Below, in pieces: positions 1-6,998 of a DNA stretch of 58,333 nt. The DNA lies in NCBI GenBank assembly GCA_045589955.1, contig JAZNQD010000006.1, positions 1 to 58,333 on the forward strand, read 5' to 3'. The notes below the pieces were generated by a model that had not been told where the DNA came from, ran no database searches, and saw nothing but the letters and a program-made list of their open reading frames with translations. Positions within the stretch are counted from its first letter, which is position 1. Each line of letters begins with the position of its first letter. Source of the DNA: CAJGCS01 sp045589955. Its GTDB lineage: Bacteria > Bacillota_I > Bacilli_A > ML615J-28 > CAG-313. The position numbers and the translations under genes were made by a program.

Positions 1-153
1 TCTATTAAAATTTGTGTATCCATTAGCAGATTTTAGAATCGTTTTGATTCTTGAATTAGCTCCTTCAATAGGACCATTGGAAAGTCTCTTTCCTTGGTAT
101 CTAATGAAGGAGTTTTTTATTTCGACTTTCCAATGAATAAGTATAGGGAGACC
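1..153 (-). pseudogene. ISL3-family transposase fragment (C-terminal part, truncated)
   Basis: The minus strand from 153 to the window edge is open for 51 codons and reads a typical ISL3 DDE-transposase C-terminal segment, including NSFIRYQGKRLSNGPIEGAN followed by SRIKTILKSANGY. The catalytic-domain motif SNGPIEG is characteristic of this family. An in-frame TAG lies immediately upstream, inside a copy of the short terminal repeat. The N-terminal nine tenths of the transposase is therefore missing here, and the C-terminal end runs off the window. This is a remnant or an element truncated by rearrangement, not a functional gene. Family assignment rests on motif recognition. Confidence 0.75.
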
Positions 154-196
154 CTAAACTAATTCACTGGTATACTCAAACCCTAAACTAATTCAC
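151..196 (-). repeat. Two direct copies of an IS-end-like repeat
   Basis: On the minus strand the motif gtgaattagtttagggt occurs at 180-196 and again at 151-167, separated by about 12 bases. The inner copy abuts the transposase fragment. The same motif occurs as an array at the other edge of the window in the opposite orientation. I infer terminal inverted repeats of an ISL3-like element. Confidence 0.7.
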
Positions 197-218
197 ATAA
201 TCCTCTTTTTTATATAGC

Positions 219-248
219 AAAAAAGACTATCAAACGATAGTCTTTTTG
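219..248 (-). terminator. Rho-independent terminator of the DUF975 gene
   Basis: The inverted repeat aaaaagactatc / gatagtcttttt has a four-base loop and lies just downstream (minus strand) of the stop codon at 260. It is flanked by A and T runs on both sides. Confidence 0.85.
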
Positions 249-259
249 TTGTTTAATAA

Positions 260-811
260 TTATTTAATATCTTCGTAGAATTTAACAGTAGCAAATTTCA
301 TATATGGATTTACATATAAAATACCTAAAATTCCACAACAGAACATAAGGTCTAATAAAATCCAGCCTAAGAATGATAATTGTAGACCGAAGAAACGAGC
401 TTTGTTACCATACATAATTTCTCTACTCTTTGTAATAGCTTCATTAGCACTTAATTCAGGGTTATCTCTTAAAACTAAATAAGTTTGAGAATAACTAAAT
501 GTTTTAACAAATGCAATGATTGGACCAGCAAATGGTACACAGAACCATAAAGCTTGATATAATCCCATTAATAACCATGCAACAAAAGTTTTACCAAAAT
601 GTTTAAAACCTGCAAATAAATCAACAAATTTTTTGTCTTCACCGTTTAAGCTTTTAACGAAATATTCGTTTAAACCATATTGCATAGGACCAGCTAAAAT
701 ACCATATGATGCAGTATTAATTGCACCTGAGATTAAAAGCATTGCAACAGGAAGCCATCTGTCATTTTTTAGCGCTTGTTTAGCACTAGCTTTAATTTCA
801 AATCTATTCAT
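260..811 (-). CDS. DUF975 family integral membrane protein
   Basis: 183-residue polytopic membrane protein of unknown function. It starts with a short amphipathic segment (KASAKQALKNDRW), followed by about four hydrophobic stretches near residues 20-45, 70-100, 142-165 and the C-terminus. The C-terminal NPYMKFATVKFYEDIK resembles the conserved end of DUF975 proteins (NPYxxA..AxFY), which supports the family call. The start is backed by AGGAGAAG about six bases upstream. The gene stands alone with its own promoter and terminator. DUF975 proteins have no established biochemical role; membrane location is the only safe prediction. Confidence 0.8.
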   Translation of the reverse strand: MNRFEIKASAKQALKNDRWLPVAMLLISGAINTASYGILAGPMQYGLNEYFVKSLNGEDKKFVDLFAGFKHFGKTFVAWLLMGLYQALWFCVPFAGPIIAFVKTFSYSQTYLVLRDNPELSANEAITKSREIMYGNKARFFGLQLSFLGWILLDLMFCCGILGILYVNPYMKFATVKFYEDIK

Positions 812-857
812 AATCTTCTCCTTTAAATATTTATATATCTACTGAGATATATATCTT

Positions 858-886
858 ATTATAGCACATTTTAAAATCAATGTAAA
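858..886 (-). promoter_or_regulatory. Sigma-A promoter of the DUF975 gene
   Basis: On the minus strand TTTACA (881-886), a 17-base spacer and TATAAT (858-863), preceded by TGC (extended -10). Confidence 0.7.
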
Positions 887-989
887 ATAAATTAGTTTAG
901 AAATTTTTTATAAAATAAGATGTTATAAATTTATTATCTCATAGAATATATCTAATACAATTAATATGTTGATAAAAATGAATATATGA

Positions 990-1019
990 AAAAAACTATC
1001 AAATAGATTGATAGTTTTA
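990..1019 (-). terminator. Terminator of rnjA
   Basis: The hairpin aaaactatca / tgatagtttt overlaps the stop codon of RNase J and is followed on the minus strand by an A/T-rich tract. Confidence 0.8.
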
Positions 1020-2720
1020 GTTTAAGATATTGATAGACGGAATTAATAATGGCTTTCTTTCAGTTCTTTGATATAGATACTGATTTAAACTATTAATTAA
1101 TTGTTTTTCAATACTTAGAGTATTAAATTTTTTTGTATTTGTTAATACATTCATAAAAATATCTTGTGCTTTTTGTTTAATATCATTATATAATTTTGAT
1201 AATGATTCTTCATCAATGAAACCAACTGTTTGCATATCAAAATGAACAATATTTTTCTTTGATTTATTCAACGTGTAGTTTAGATAAATCATGCCATCAT
1301 CACCCATTTTCTTTCGATCCTTAATCGTAGATGCATTTACAGGGGCAAAACCAGAGTCCAAATAGACATTGCCAGATGGAACTCCGTCTTTTATAACTCT
1401 TGCACCAGTTTCATTGAATGCTAGAACATCACCTTGTTCTAATACAAAACAGTTTTCTTCTTTAATTCCTAATGATACTGCAATCTTTGCGTGTTCTTTT
1501 AACATTGCAACTTCACCATGAGCAGGCATAAAGTATTTTGGATTCATAAATGTTAACATTAATCTAATTTCTTCTTGTGATGCATGTCCTGTTGTATGAG
1601 TATCAGTAAGTAATGAGTTTTTGATAATATGAGCACCTGCATGAACAAGTTTATTAATATTTCGGTTAATAAATTGTTCATTCCCAGGAATTGGTTTACT
1701 TGAGTAAATAATAGTATCATCAGGGATTAACTTAATTTGTTTATGTGTACCGCTAGCAATTCTTGATAATGCTGCCATAGGTTCCCCTTGGGATCCGGTA
1801 CATAATATTGTTGTATCGGGGCTAGAAATATCAATCTTAGCTTTTCTTAAATCCCTAGATGTATAAATGAATTGTTTTGGAACGTTGATATATTTTAGTT
1901 TAGTTGCAACCTCAATTGTTTGTTCCATACTATGCCCAAAGACGATTACTTTTCTGCCTGAGTTAATACTTGCTTGAAGAATTTGTTGAACACGATAAAC
2001 GTTTGATGCAAATGTTGCAACAATAATTCTTCCTTCAATATGGCTAAATAAATTATTTAAACTTTCTCCAACTTTTTTCTCACTGATTGAGAAATTAGGA
2101 ATGTCAGCATTTGTGCTATCTGCAAGTAAACACAAAACGCCTTCTTTGCCTAAACGAGTCATTTTATAGTAATCTGGTTTATCGCCAATTGGGGTGAAAT
2201 CAAATTTAAAGTCGCCTGTATTTACAATATACCCAAGTCTTGTCTTTATGGCAATTCCAACTGAATCTGGAATACTATGATTTGTTTTAAAAAATTCGAC
2301 ACTAAATGTTTTAAACTTAAATATTTGATCAGTATCAAAATTTGTAATATTATAAGAAATATCTGGGTATTCAGCCATTTTATTCTTTATTAATCCAACT
2401 GCAATACCTGTTGCATAAATCATTGGAATATTAACTTCTCTAAGTAGAAAAGGTAAAGAACCGATATGGTCTTCGTGACCATGGGTGATAAAACATCCAA
2501 CAATTTTGTGCTCATTTTTCTTCAAATGGGAAAAATCAGGAATAATGTACTCAACACCATTAATTGTTCCATCAGCAAAAAGTATACCCGAGTCCATAAT
2601 TAGTAATTCTTTATTAGTCTCAAGAATATACATATTCATTCCAACAACTCCAAGACCACCTAAAGAGTAGACTTTTATATCACCAGGAGTGTGTTTCTTC
2701 TTACTTTGCTTTGTTTCCAT
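1017..2720 (-). CDS. rnj: Ribonuclease J (5'-3' exonuclease/endonuclease)
   Basis: 567-residue metallo-beta-lactamase/beta-CASP nuclease that degrades and matures mRNA and rRNA from the 5' end in the cytoplasm. The zinc-binding motif HGHEDHIG is at residues 80-87. Upstream is the family opening VYSLGGLGVVGMNMY (residues 18-31), and later motifs include GDFKFD, FASNVYRVQQI and the beta-CASP segment DTHTTGHASQEE. Length and motif order match RNase J1/J2 of Firmicutes. The start has a strong upstream ribosome site (GAAAGGAGGA). I see only one paralogue in this window, so J1 versus J2 cannot be decided. It is monocistronic, with a promoter upstream and its own terminator. Confidence 0.95.
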   Translation of the reverse strand: METKQSKKKHTPGDIKVYSLGGLGVVGMNMYILETNKELLIMDSGILFADGTINGVEYIIPDFSHLKKNEHKIVGCFITHGHEDHIGSLPFLLREVNIPMIYATGIAVGLIKNKMAEYPDISYNITNFDTDQIFKFKTFSVEFFKTNHSIPDSVGIAIKTRLGYIVNTGDFKFDFTPIGDKPDYYKMTRLGKEGVLCLLADSTNADIPNFSISEKKVGESLNNLFSHIEGRIIVATFASNVYRVQQILQASINSGRKVIVFGHSMEQTIEVATKLKYINVPKQFIYTSRDLRKAKIDISSPDTTILCTGSQGEPMAALSRIASGTHKQIKLIPDDTIIYSSKPIPGNEQFINRNINKLVHAGAHIIKNSLLTDTHTTGHASQEEIRLMLTFMNPKYFMPAHGEVAMLKEHAKIAVSLGIKEENCFVLEQGDVLAFNETGARVIKDGVPSGNVYLDSGFAPVNASTIKDRKKMGDDGMIYLNYTLNKSKKNIVHFDMQTVGFIDEESLSKLYNDIKQKAQDIFMNVLTNTKKFNTLSIEKQLINSLNQYLYQRTERKPLLIPSINILN

Positions 2721-2764
2721 AAAATGAAATTAGTCCTCCTTTCTTTATTATTTTTATCAAACTT

Positions 2765-2775
2765 ATTATATCAAA
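2765..2775 (-). promoter_or_regulatory. Extended -10 promoter of rnjA
   Basis: On the minus strand TGATATAAT (TG, one base, TATAAT with TATAAT at 2765-2770). The -35 region at the right distance (TTTATT) is poor, so the extended -10 probably carries recognition. Confidence 0.55.
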
Positions 2776-2826
2776 AAAACCGAGAAAAATAAACTAATAC
2801 GTTAAAAAACATTTTTGCCTAAATTA

Positions 2827-2835
2827 TGATATAAT
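2827..2835 (+). promoter_or_regulatory. Extended -10 promoter of the HAD gene
   Basis: TGATATAAT about 19 bases before the start codon, without a clear -35. It is divergent from the rnjA promoter some 60 bases away. Confidence 0.55.
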
Positions 2836-2853
2836 AAAAGAAGAGGTGTAAGT

Positions 2854-3642
2854 ATGAATAATAATAAAGTAATTTTTATTGATTACGATGGTACATTATA
2901 TCATCGCGAAAATAATAAAATATATGATGAAGTATATAGTTTATTAAAAAAATGCCAAGAAAACAAAATTGATGTATACCTTTCAACTGGACGTACGATG
3001 CCATATTTGTTTAATGATTTATTGCTTTTATCATTAATAAAAGGGGTTATAGGAGCAAATGGTAGCTTCTTATATGAAAACGGTAATTATACATTTGATC
3101 ATTTTATCGATTTTAATGATGTAGTTGATATATATAATTATACAAATAAACACAATATGTCTGTTGTCTTCTTCCACCGAGGAGGGGCCTATTCTTCATT
3201 TAAAGATACCGAAAGATATGAAAAGTTTCTATTCTATAATCCAATGCCAACAGTCCAAATATCAGATATCAGGATGATTAAAGAACAAATTGAACTAGTA
3301 TGCCTATATACTCCAGTTGATACAATTGATCCAATGATTCCTTTATTTAAGAATGTAACAATTTATAAATGGGGAGCAAGTGGTGCTGATATCGTTAATA
3401 ATAAAGCTACAAAAGGAAAAGCGATTAATCACCTTATTAGGGAAAAAGGTTATCAATATGAGAATACTTATGCCATTGGCGATGGTTTAAATGATATTGA
3501 AATGTTTAAAGTTGTAAACACAAGCATTGCAATGGGCAATGCATTAGGTATTGTTAAAGACAATGCTAAATATGTTACGGACACCATATTTGAAAGAGGC
3601 GTTGAAAAGGTACTAATTAAGGTGTTAAATGAAAAGATGTAA
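2854..3642 (+). CDS. HAD-superfamily hydrolase, Cof-like (type IIB)
   Basis: 262-residue cytoplasmic phosphatase. Motif I is DYDGT (D10, D12), motif II lies around LSTGRTMPYL, and the C-terminal motif IV is IGDGLNDIEMF. Between them is a Cof-type C2 cap. The KATKGKAINHLI segment supplies the motif III lysine. Such enzymes dephosphorylate sugar phosphates, nucleotides or flavin precursors; the substrate cannot be predicted from sequence. The start follows AAGAGGTGTAAGT. It overlaps the downstream tag gene by 14 bases, so the two are probably translationally coupled. Confidence 0.85.
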   Translation: MNNNKVIFIDYDGTLYHRENNKIYDEVYSLLKKCQENKIDVYLSTGRTMPYLFNDLLLLSLIKGVIGANGSFLYENGNYTFDHFIDFNDVVDIYNYTNKHNMSVVFFHRGGAYSSFKDTERYEKFLFYNPMPTVQISDIRMIKEQIELVCLYTPVDTIDPMIPLFKNVTIYKWGASGADIVNNKATKGKAINHLIREKGYQYENTYAIGDGLNDIEMFKVVNTSIAMGNALGIVKDNAKYVTDTIFERGVEKVLIKVLNEKM

Positions 3643-4168
3643 TTGGTGTAATTTAAAAAATGATATATATATCAAATATCATGATGAAGAATGGGGAGTT
3701 CCTAATTTTACGGATACCTATCTTTTTGAAATGTTAATTCTTGAATCATTTCAAGCAGGACTTTCTTGGGAGTGTGTACTAAATAAAAGAGAGGCATTTA
3801 GAAGTGCCTATGACAATTTTGATATTGATAAAGTAATTAATTATGATGATAATAAAATTGAAACTTTACAAACAAATAGCAATATTATTCGTAATAAACT
3901 AAAAATCAAGGCAAGTATAAAAAATGCAATTATCTTTAAAAAAATAGTTGATGAGTTTGGTTCTTTTAAAAACTATCTTAATCAATTTTATGATGGTAAT
4001 ACAATATACGAAAACAATAAAGTTTCTTCAACTTTATCCGATGCAATATCACTTGACTTAAAAAAACGCGGAATGAAGTTTGTTGGGACTATAATTATAT
4101 ATTCATATTTACAAGCTATTGGTATAATAAATTCTCACGATGAAAATTGTGATCTATATAAAAAATAA
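3629..4168 (+). CDS. tag: DNA-3-methyladenine glycosylase I
   Basis: 179-residue base-excision repair enzyme that removes 3-methyladenine from alkylated DNA. The diagnostic N-terminus is RCNWCNLKNDIYIKYHDEEW, followed by FEMLILESFQAGLSW, KREAFR and the helix-hairpin-helix-like region. The Tag zinc site appears intact: C4 and H18 near the N-terminus, and H170/C174 in SHDENC near the C-terminus, with the spacing of E. coli Tag H175/C179. Length is normal. Its start lies inside the end of the HAD gene. Confidence 0.93.
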   Translation: MKRCNWCNLKNDIYIKYHDEEWGVPNFTDTYLFEMLILESFQAGLSWECVLNKREAFRSAYDNFDIDKVINYDDNKIETLQTNSNIIRNKLKIKASIKNAIIFKKIVDEFGSFKNYLNQFYDGNTIYENNKVSSTLSDAISLDLKKRGMKFVGTIIIYSYLQAIGIINSHDENCDLYKK

Positions 4169-4196
4169 AAATAATCCAGACATCTGGATTATTTTT
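4168..4196. terminator. Bidirectional terminator between tag and def
   Basis: AATAATCCAGA / TCTGGATTATT hairpin with A run on one side and T run on the other. It overlaps the ends of both convergent genes. Confidence 0.85.
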
Positions 4197-4761
4197 CATT
4201 AAATACAATTGGTTTTGAATTTTCAGGAATAAAGAAAGGATTATCCTTGTTAATACGATCAACGAATAAAGTTCCAAACAAATGATCATATTCATGTTGG
4301 AAAACTACAGCTACATACCCCTTTAATCTAAGAGTTGTTTTCACTAACTTATTATCTAAATATAAATATGTTTCAACAGTCACACGTTTTGAACGATGAA
4401 CATATCCTTTAGTTTCTCTTGTAACCGATAAACAACCCTCACCACAATCTAAGTAAGTTTGCTCATCAGAATAACTAACAAGTCTTGGATTAACCATTGG
4501 GTAAAAGTGTTCATTACCTTTTTCATCAAAAGTGTAAATAACAAGCATTTTTTTATTTATTCCAATTTGTGGTGCCGCAATCCCCACCGCAGGTCTTAAA
4601 TCATATTTTTTAGCAATCTCTTCATCAATAGAATTAAAGATATAATCAATCATTTCATCCATTGTTTGCATATCTTCTTTAGACATTGGAAGCTTAACAG
4701 GTTCACTTTTTGTTCTTAGAAGTTCATTTCCTTCTGTAATTATTTCTTTCATTGTTATCAT
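4189..4761 (-). CDS. def: Peptide deformylase (type 2)
   Basis: 190-residue metalloenzyme that removes the N-formyl group from nascent proteins. All three motifs are present: GIAAPQIG (residues 60-67), EGCLSV (108-113, metal-binding C110) and QHEYDH (155-160, metal ligands H156 and H160, catalytic E157). The N-terminus MITMKEIITEGNELLR and the insertion length match the type 2 enzymes of Bacilli such as S. aureus Def, which supports this start over the internal Met4. GGTGAT lies upstream, and an extended -10 (TGATATAAT, 4777-4785 on the minus strand) is 16 bases before the start. Confidence 0.95.
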   Translation of the reverse strand: MITMKEIITEGNELLRTKSEPVKLPMSKEDMQTMDEMIDYIFNSIDEEIAKKYDLRPAVGIAAPQIGINKKMLVIYTFDEKGNEHFYPMVNPRLVSYSDEQTYLDCGEGCLSVTRETKGYVHRSKRVTVETYLYLDNKLVKTTLRLKGYVAVVFQHEYDHLFGTLFVDRINKDNPFFIPENSKPIVFNEK

Positions 4762-4820
4762 AATATCACCACATTAATTATATCATAAAAAGGTTATAAA
4801 ATTTCATTATTTGCATAAAG

Positions 4821-4840
4821 AAAAGGGACAATGTCCCCCT
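4821..4840 (-). terminator. Terminator of the YjcZ-like gene
   Basis: GGGACA/TGTCCC hairpin (4825-4837) just downstream of the stop on the minus strand, followed by TTTTCTTT. Confidence 0.65.
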
Positions 4841-4844
4841 TATC

Positions 4845-4991
4845 TTACCAACGAGCAGTACCAATAATAACTAATAAGATAAATAATACAAGAATTAAAG
4901 CATAACCATAACCGCCGAATGTGTTATTGTTTCCACAACATCCTGTATTAACTGGTTGACAACAATTGTAACCATAATTAGGTTGACACAT
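4845..4991 (-). CDS. YjcZ-family small membrane protein
   Basis: 48-residue protein. The N-terminal half is rich in Cys, Asn and Gly (NCCQPVNTGCCGNNN); then comes a Gly-Tyr motif (GGYGYA) and one membrane helix (ALILVLFILLVIIG). This is the layout of the YjcZ/sporulation small-protein family of Bacillales, in which GGYGxGFALIVVLFILLIIVG is the core. A strong ribosome site (AAAGGGGGAAA) precedes the ATG, and a terminator hairpin follows. Bacillus homologues are linked to spores, but their function is unknown. The two Cys pairs are unusual for the family as I know it. Confidence 0.75.
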   Translation of the reverse strand: MCQPNYGYNCCQPVNTGCCGNNNTFGGYGYALILVLFILLVIIGTARW

Positions 4992-5069
4992 ATATTTTCC
5001 CCCTTTCATATTTTAAGATATTCCAAAAAATAATTAACGAATCAACGAAAACCCAAATTGTAAATTTTT

Positions 5070-5097
5070 TTGTCTTTTGTTTGTTTTGTGGTATAAT
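5070..5097 (+). promoter_or_regulatory. Promoter of the UPF0223 gene
   Basis: TTGTCT-like -35 with a TGG-TATAAT extended -10 (TATAAT 5092-5097), about 30 bases before the ATG. Confidence 0.55.
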
Positions 5098-5127
5098 AAT
5101 TACGAAATAAATACTTGAGGTATATCT

Positions 5128-5406
5128 ATGAATAAGAAAAAACAAACAACAAATATGGAAGAAATAGTTAATATTGATTTTGAGTTATTTAGTACAGAAG
5201 AAATTGTTTCAATTTTCTCTTTTTATAGTTTAATGGAAAAGAATAATAAACATCCATTAAAAAAAGAATTAGTTCTAAATGCATACCAAAATTATCGTAA
5301 CATTATCAATAGTATTTCTCTAGAAAAACAATATAATAAACAATTCGAAGAAAAAACAGGGATTTCCATTTATCACGTCATCAAGAATCTAAAAGAAAAA
5401 AACTAG
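5128..5406 (+). CDS. UPF0223 family protein (YktA-like)
   Basis: 92-residue soluble protein. The central part (FSTEEIVSIFSFYSLMEK) and the C-terminal FEEKTGISIYHVIKNLK match the pattern of UPF0223, whose Bacillus member YktA has WTTEEM...FLEAIE and a FEKASGYSAYKVMQLVK end. Function is unknown. The first 12 residues are a Lys/Thr-rich extension. It is convergent with the gene at 5403, and the two stop codons overlap by a few bases. Confidence 0.65.
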   Translation: MNKKKQTTNMEEIVNIDFELFSTEEIVSIFSFYSLMEKNNKHPLKKELVLNAYQNYRNIINSISLEKQYNKQFEEKTGISIYHVIKNLKEKN

Positions 5407-5597
5407 TAAACATTTTCACTATCCCTAAAGCCTAAGTAGTTTTCTAAACGTATTACGCGTTTTAATAATTCGCTATTCATCCTTTTTAATTCATTAATTT
5501 CGTTTTGAAATCGATTAATATCAGGATAGTTGTATTGTTGTGGATATTGAGGTGGGTATGGTTGTTGCATTGGCGAGAATAATCTTTTTAACATCAT
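5403..5597 (-). CDS. Small Pro/Gln/Tyr-rich coiled-coil protein
   Basis: 64 residues from the ATG pair at 5592-5597, which sits directly behind GAGGGTGA; the longer reading starting at 5612 would place the ribosome site inside the gene. The N-terminus (LKRLFSP) is followed by a PYPPQYPQQYNYP low-complexity stretch and a heptad-like helix (INRFQNEINELKRMNSELLK) ending in RLENYLGFR. I do not recognise a family. Composition and position between yktA- and ylbD-like genes resemble small spore-coat or cell-envelope proteins, but that is only contextual. Confidence 0.55.
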   Translation of the reverse strand: MMLKRLFSPMQQPYPPQYPQQYNYPDINRFQNEINELKRMNSELLKRVIRLENYLGFRDSENVY

Positions 5598-5687
5598 TTC
5601 ACCCTCTTTCAATTTATACTATGTAAGTAGAAGGGAATTTGTCACCTTTTTTAGTTAAAAATAATAGACTAAAGTAGAGGTGATATA

Positions 5688-6074
5688 ATGTCAAGTAGAT
5701 TAGAGGACTTTCGAAAATTTGTTAGTAAACATCCTGAAGTTCGAAATGAAGTATTAAATGGAAAAAAATCTTGGCAACAAATATACGAAGACTGGACCCT
5801 TTTTGGTGAAGAAAGCGATATATGGAAGTTTAATCAAGGTACTCCTAAACCAAAAGAAGACAGCCCCAAAAGTAATTCAAATCCCAAGAAATTTGAAGAT
5901 TTCTTTTCAAACGATACATTAAAAACAATTATGGGTTATGTCAAAAAGATTAATCCCGATACACTTAGTAAAACACTAAATACGATCCAAAAAGTTCTTC
6001 AAATAACCCAAGGATTCTCTTCTCAAACTCCAAGTAGTATTTATAATGCAAGTTATAATAGTTGGTGGGAATAA
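5688..6074 (+). CDS. ylbD: YlbD-like putative coat protein
   Basis: 128 residues. The N-terminal half (RLEDFRKFVSKHPEVRNEVLNGKKSWQQIYEDWTLFGEES, split here as the family core) closely follows Bacillus YlbD (FKEFVKKHP..VKEVRQGKKTWQELFEEWYLLGEED). A Lys/Pro/Asn-rich linker and a C-terminal helical region follow. YlbD is annotated as a putative spore coat protein. The start follows AGAGGTGAT. The gene overlaps ylbE by 13 bases, preserving the ylbD-ylbE pair of Bacillaceae. Confidence 0.85.
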   Translation: MSSRLEDFRKFVSKHPEVRNEVLNGKKSWQQIYEDWTLFGEESDIWKFNQGTPKPKEDSPKSNSNPKKFEDFFSNDTLKTIMGYVKKINPDTLSKTLNTIQKVLQITQGFSSQTPSSIYNASYNSWWE

Positions 6075-6301
6075 TGAATTATGAAGTTCTTTCGCGTATT
6101 TATGCTAATGAAACTTATTTGAATTATTTAAGGTATCATCCGAAGTGGTATGTTATTTTGAATAAAAATCCGGGTGCTTTCAAAGATTTTGAAAAACAGT
6201 TAAAGATAGATCTTAAGATAACAACAACTGATAAAATAGATCAACTAAAGAAACAAATCGATTTTATTAATGGAATGTTAAAATACTTAAATTCTCAATA
6301 G
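6074..6301 (+). CDS. ylbE: YlbE-like protein
   Basis: The ATG at 6074 (taATG overlapping the ylbD stop) gives a 75-residue protein beginning MNYEVLSRIYANETYLNYLR. The longer form starting at 6062 lacks a better ribosome site. The segment YLRYHPKWYVILNKNPGAF corresponds to the YlbE-family core (IREQPYWYRLLTRNP). Function is unknown; in Bacillus it neighbours ylbD, ylbF and ylbG. It is translationally coupled to ylbD. Confidence 0.82.
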   Translation: MNYEVLSRIYANETYLNYLRYHPKWYVILNKNPGAFKDFEKQLKIDLKITTTDKIDQLKKQIDFINGMLKYLNSQ

Positions 6302-6324
6302 TGTCAAGCATTTTTGCTTGACAC
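6301..6324 (+). terminator. Hairpin terminator after ylbE, overlapping the rpsP promoter
   Basis: GTGTCAAGCA / TGCTTGACAC perfect stem with a T-rich loop. The right arm contains the TTGACA -35 of the rpsP promoter. The downstream T tract is weak, so termination may be leaky. Confidence 0.6.
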
Positions 6325-6346
6325 TATATTTATTATATGGTATAAT
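6318..6346 (+). promoter_or_regulatory. Promoter of rpsP-khpA
   Basis: Consensus TTGACA (6318-6323), 17-base spacer, TATAAT (6341-6346) with TGG extension: one of the strongest promoters in the window, as expected for a ribosomal protein gene. Confidence 0.85.
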
Positions 6347-6376
6347 TAATGTGAATTAAATAGGAGGAATATAATT

Positions 6377-6646
6377 ATGGTTAAATTAAGATCTCAAAGA
6401 TTTGGTACTCACAAAAAACCATTCTATCGTATTGTAGCTACTGATTCTCGCAACCCTCGTGATGGTCGTTTTATTGAAATTATTGGAACATACAATCCTT
6501 TAACTGAACCAGCTACTATTAAATTTGATGAAGAAAAAGTATTAGCTTGGTTAGCAAAAGGTGCAAAACCAACAGATACAGTTAAATCTTTACTTGTTAA
6601 GGAAAATATCATCGCAAAATTTAACGAACAAAACAAAGCTAAATAG
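6377..6646 (+). CDS. rpsP: 30S ribosomal protein S16
   Basis: 89 residues, complete. Family signatures are VKLRSQRFGTHKKPFYRIVA, DSRNPRDGRFIEIIGTYNP and the C-terminal GAKPTDTVKSLL. It is an assembly protein of the small subunit. A strong ribosome site (AGGAGGAATA) precedes it. It is followed after 11 bases by khpA, the usual partner in Firmicutes. The gene normally upstream, ffh, is not here; ylbE is. Confidence 0.98.
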   Translation: MVKLRSQRFGTHKKPFYRIVATDSRNPRDGRFIEIIGTYNPLTEPATIKFDEEKVLAWLAKGAKPTDTVKSLLVKENIIAKFNEQNKAK

Positions 6647-6657
6647 TTGGTGAAGCT

Positions 6658-6912
6658 ATGGGCAATATTAATTACGAACAATTATTAGTAGAATTAGTAA
6701 AGCCGCTTGTAACTCATCCAGAGAATATTTCTGTTGAAGCAACAGAAAAAGAAGATAAAAGCATTTTAGTTAATGTTTTAGTTCACAAAGACGACATTGG
6801 TCGAGTAATCGGCAAAAAAGGTCGAGTTGCAAGTTCTATTAGAACATTAGTGTATGCGGCGGCGATGAGATACAATGAAAATGTATCTATCGAATTCGAT
6901 GGTAAGGAATAA
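6658..6912 (+). CDS. khpA: KH-domain RNA-binding protein KhpA
   Basis: 84-residue KH-type RNA-binding protein (YlqC). The GxxG loop is in RVIGKKGRVASSIRTLV (residues about 43-59), typical of KhpA, which with KhpB binds RNA and affects cell division and elongation in Gram-positives. It is co-transcribed with rpsP. A hairpin terminator follows directly, which separates it from rimM, its usual operon mate. Confidence 0.93.
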   Translation: MGNINYEQLLVELVKPLVTHPENISVEATEKEDKSILVNVLVHKDDIGRVIGKKGRVASSIRTLVYAAAMRYNENVSIEFDGKE

Positions 6913-6917
6913 AGATT

Positions 6918-6947
6918 AAAACCCTCAATATGAGGGTTTTATTTTTT
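6918..6947 (+). terminator. Terminator after khpA
   Basis: AAAACCCTCA / TGAGGGTTTT hairpin with three-base loop followed by a T run. Confidence 0.88.
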
Positions 6948-6974
6948 GCTTTTTATGCTTTTATATGATAAAAT
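6946..6974 (+). promoter_or_regulatory. Promoter of the SGNH lipoprotein
   Basis: TTGCTT, 17 bases, TAAAAT with TGA extension, some 25 bases upstream of the ATG and directly behind the khpA terminator. Confidence 0.55.
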
Positions 6975-6998
6975 GATAATATAAAAAGGAGAACGAGT

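Noticed and set aside
884..900. Another IS-end copy (aaattagtttagaaat)
   Set aside because: Only the central ten bases match the repeat, as expected by chance in AT-rich DNA.
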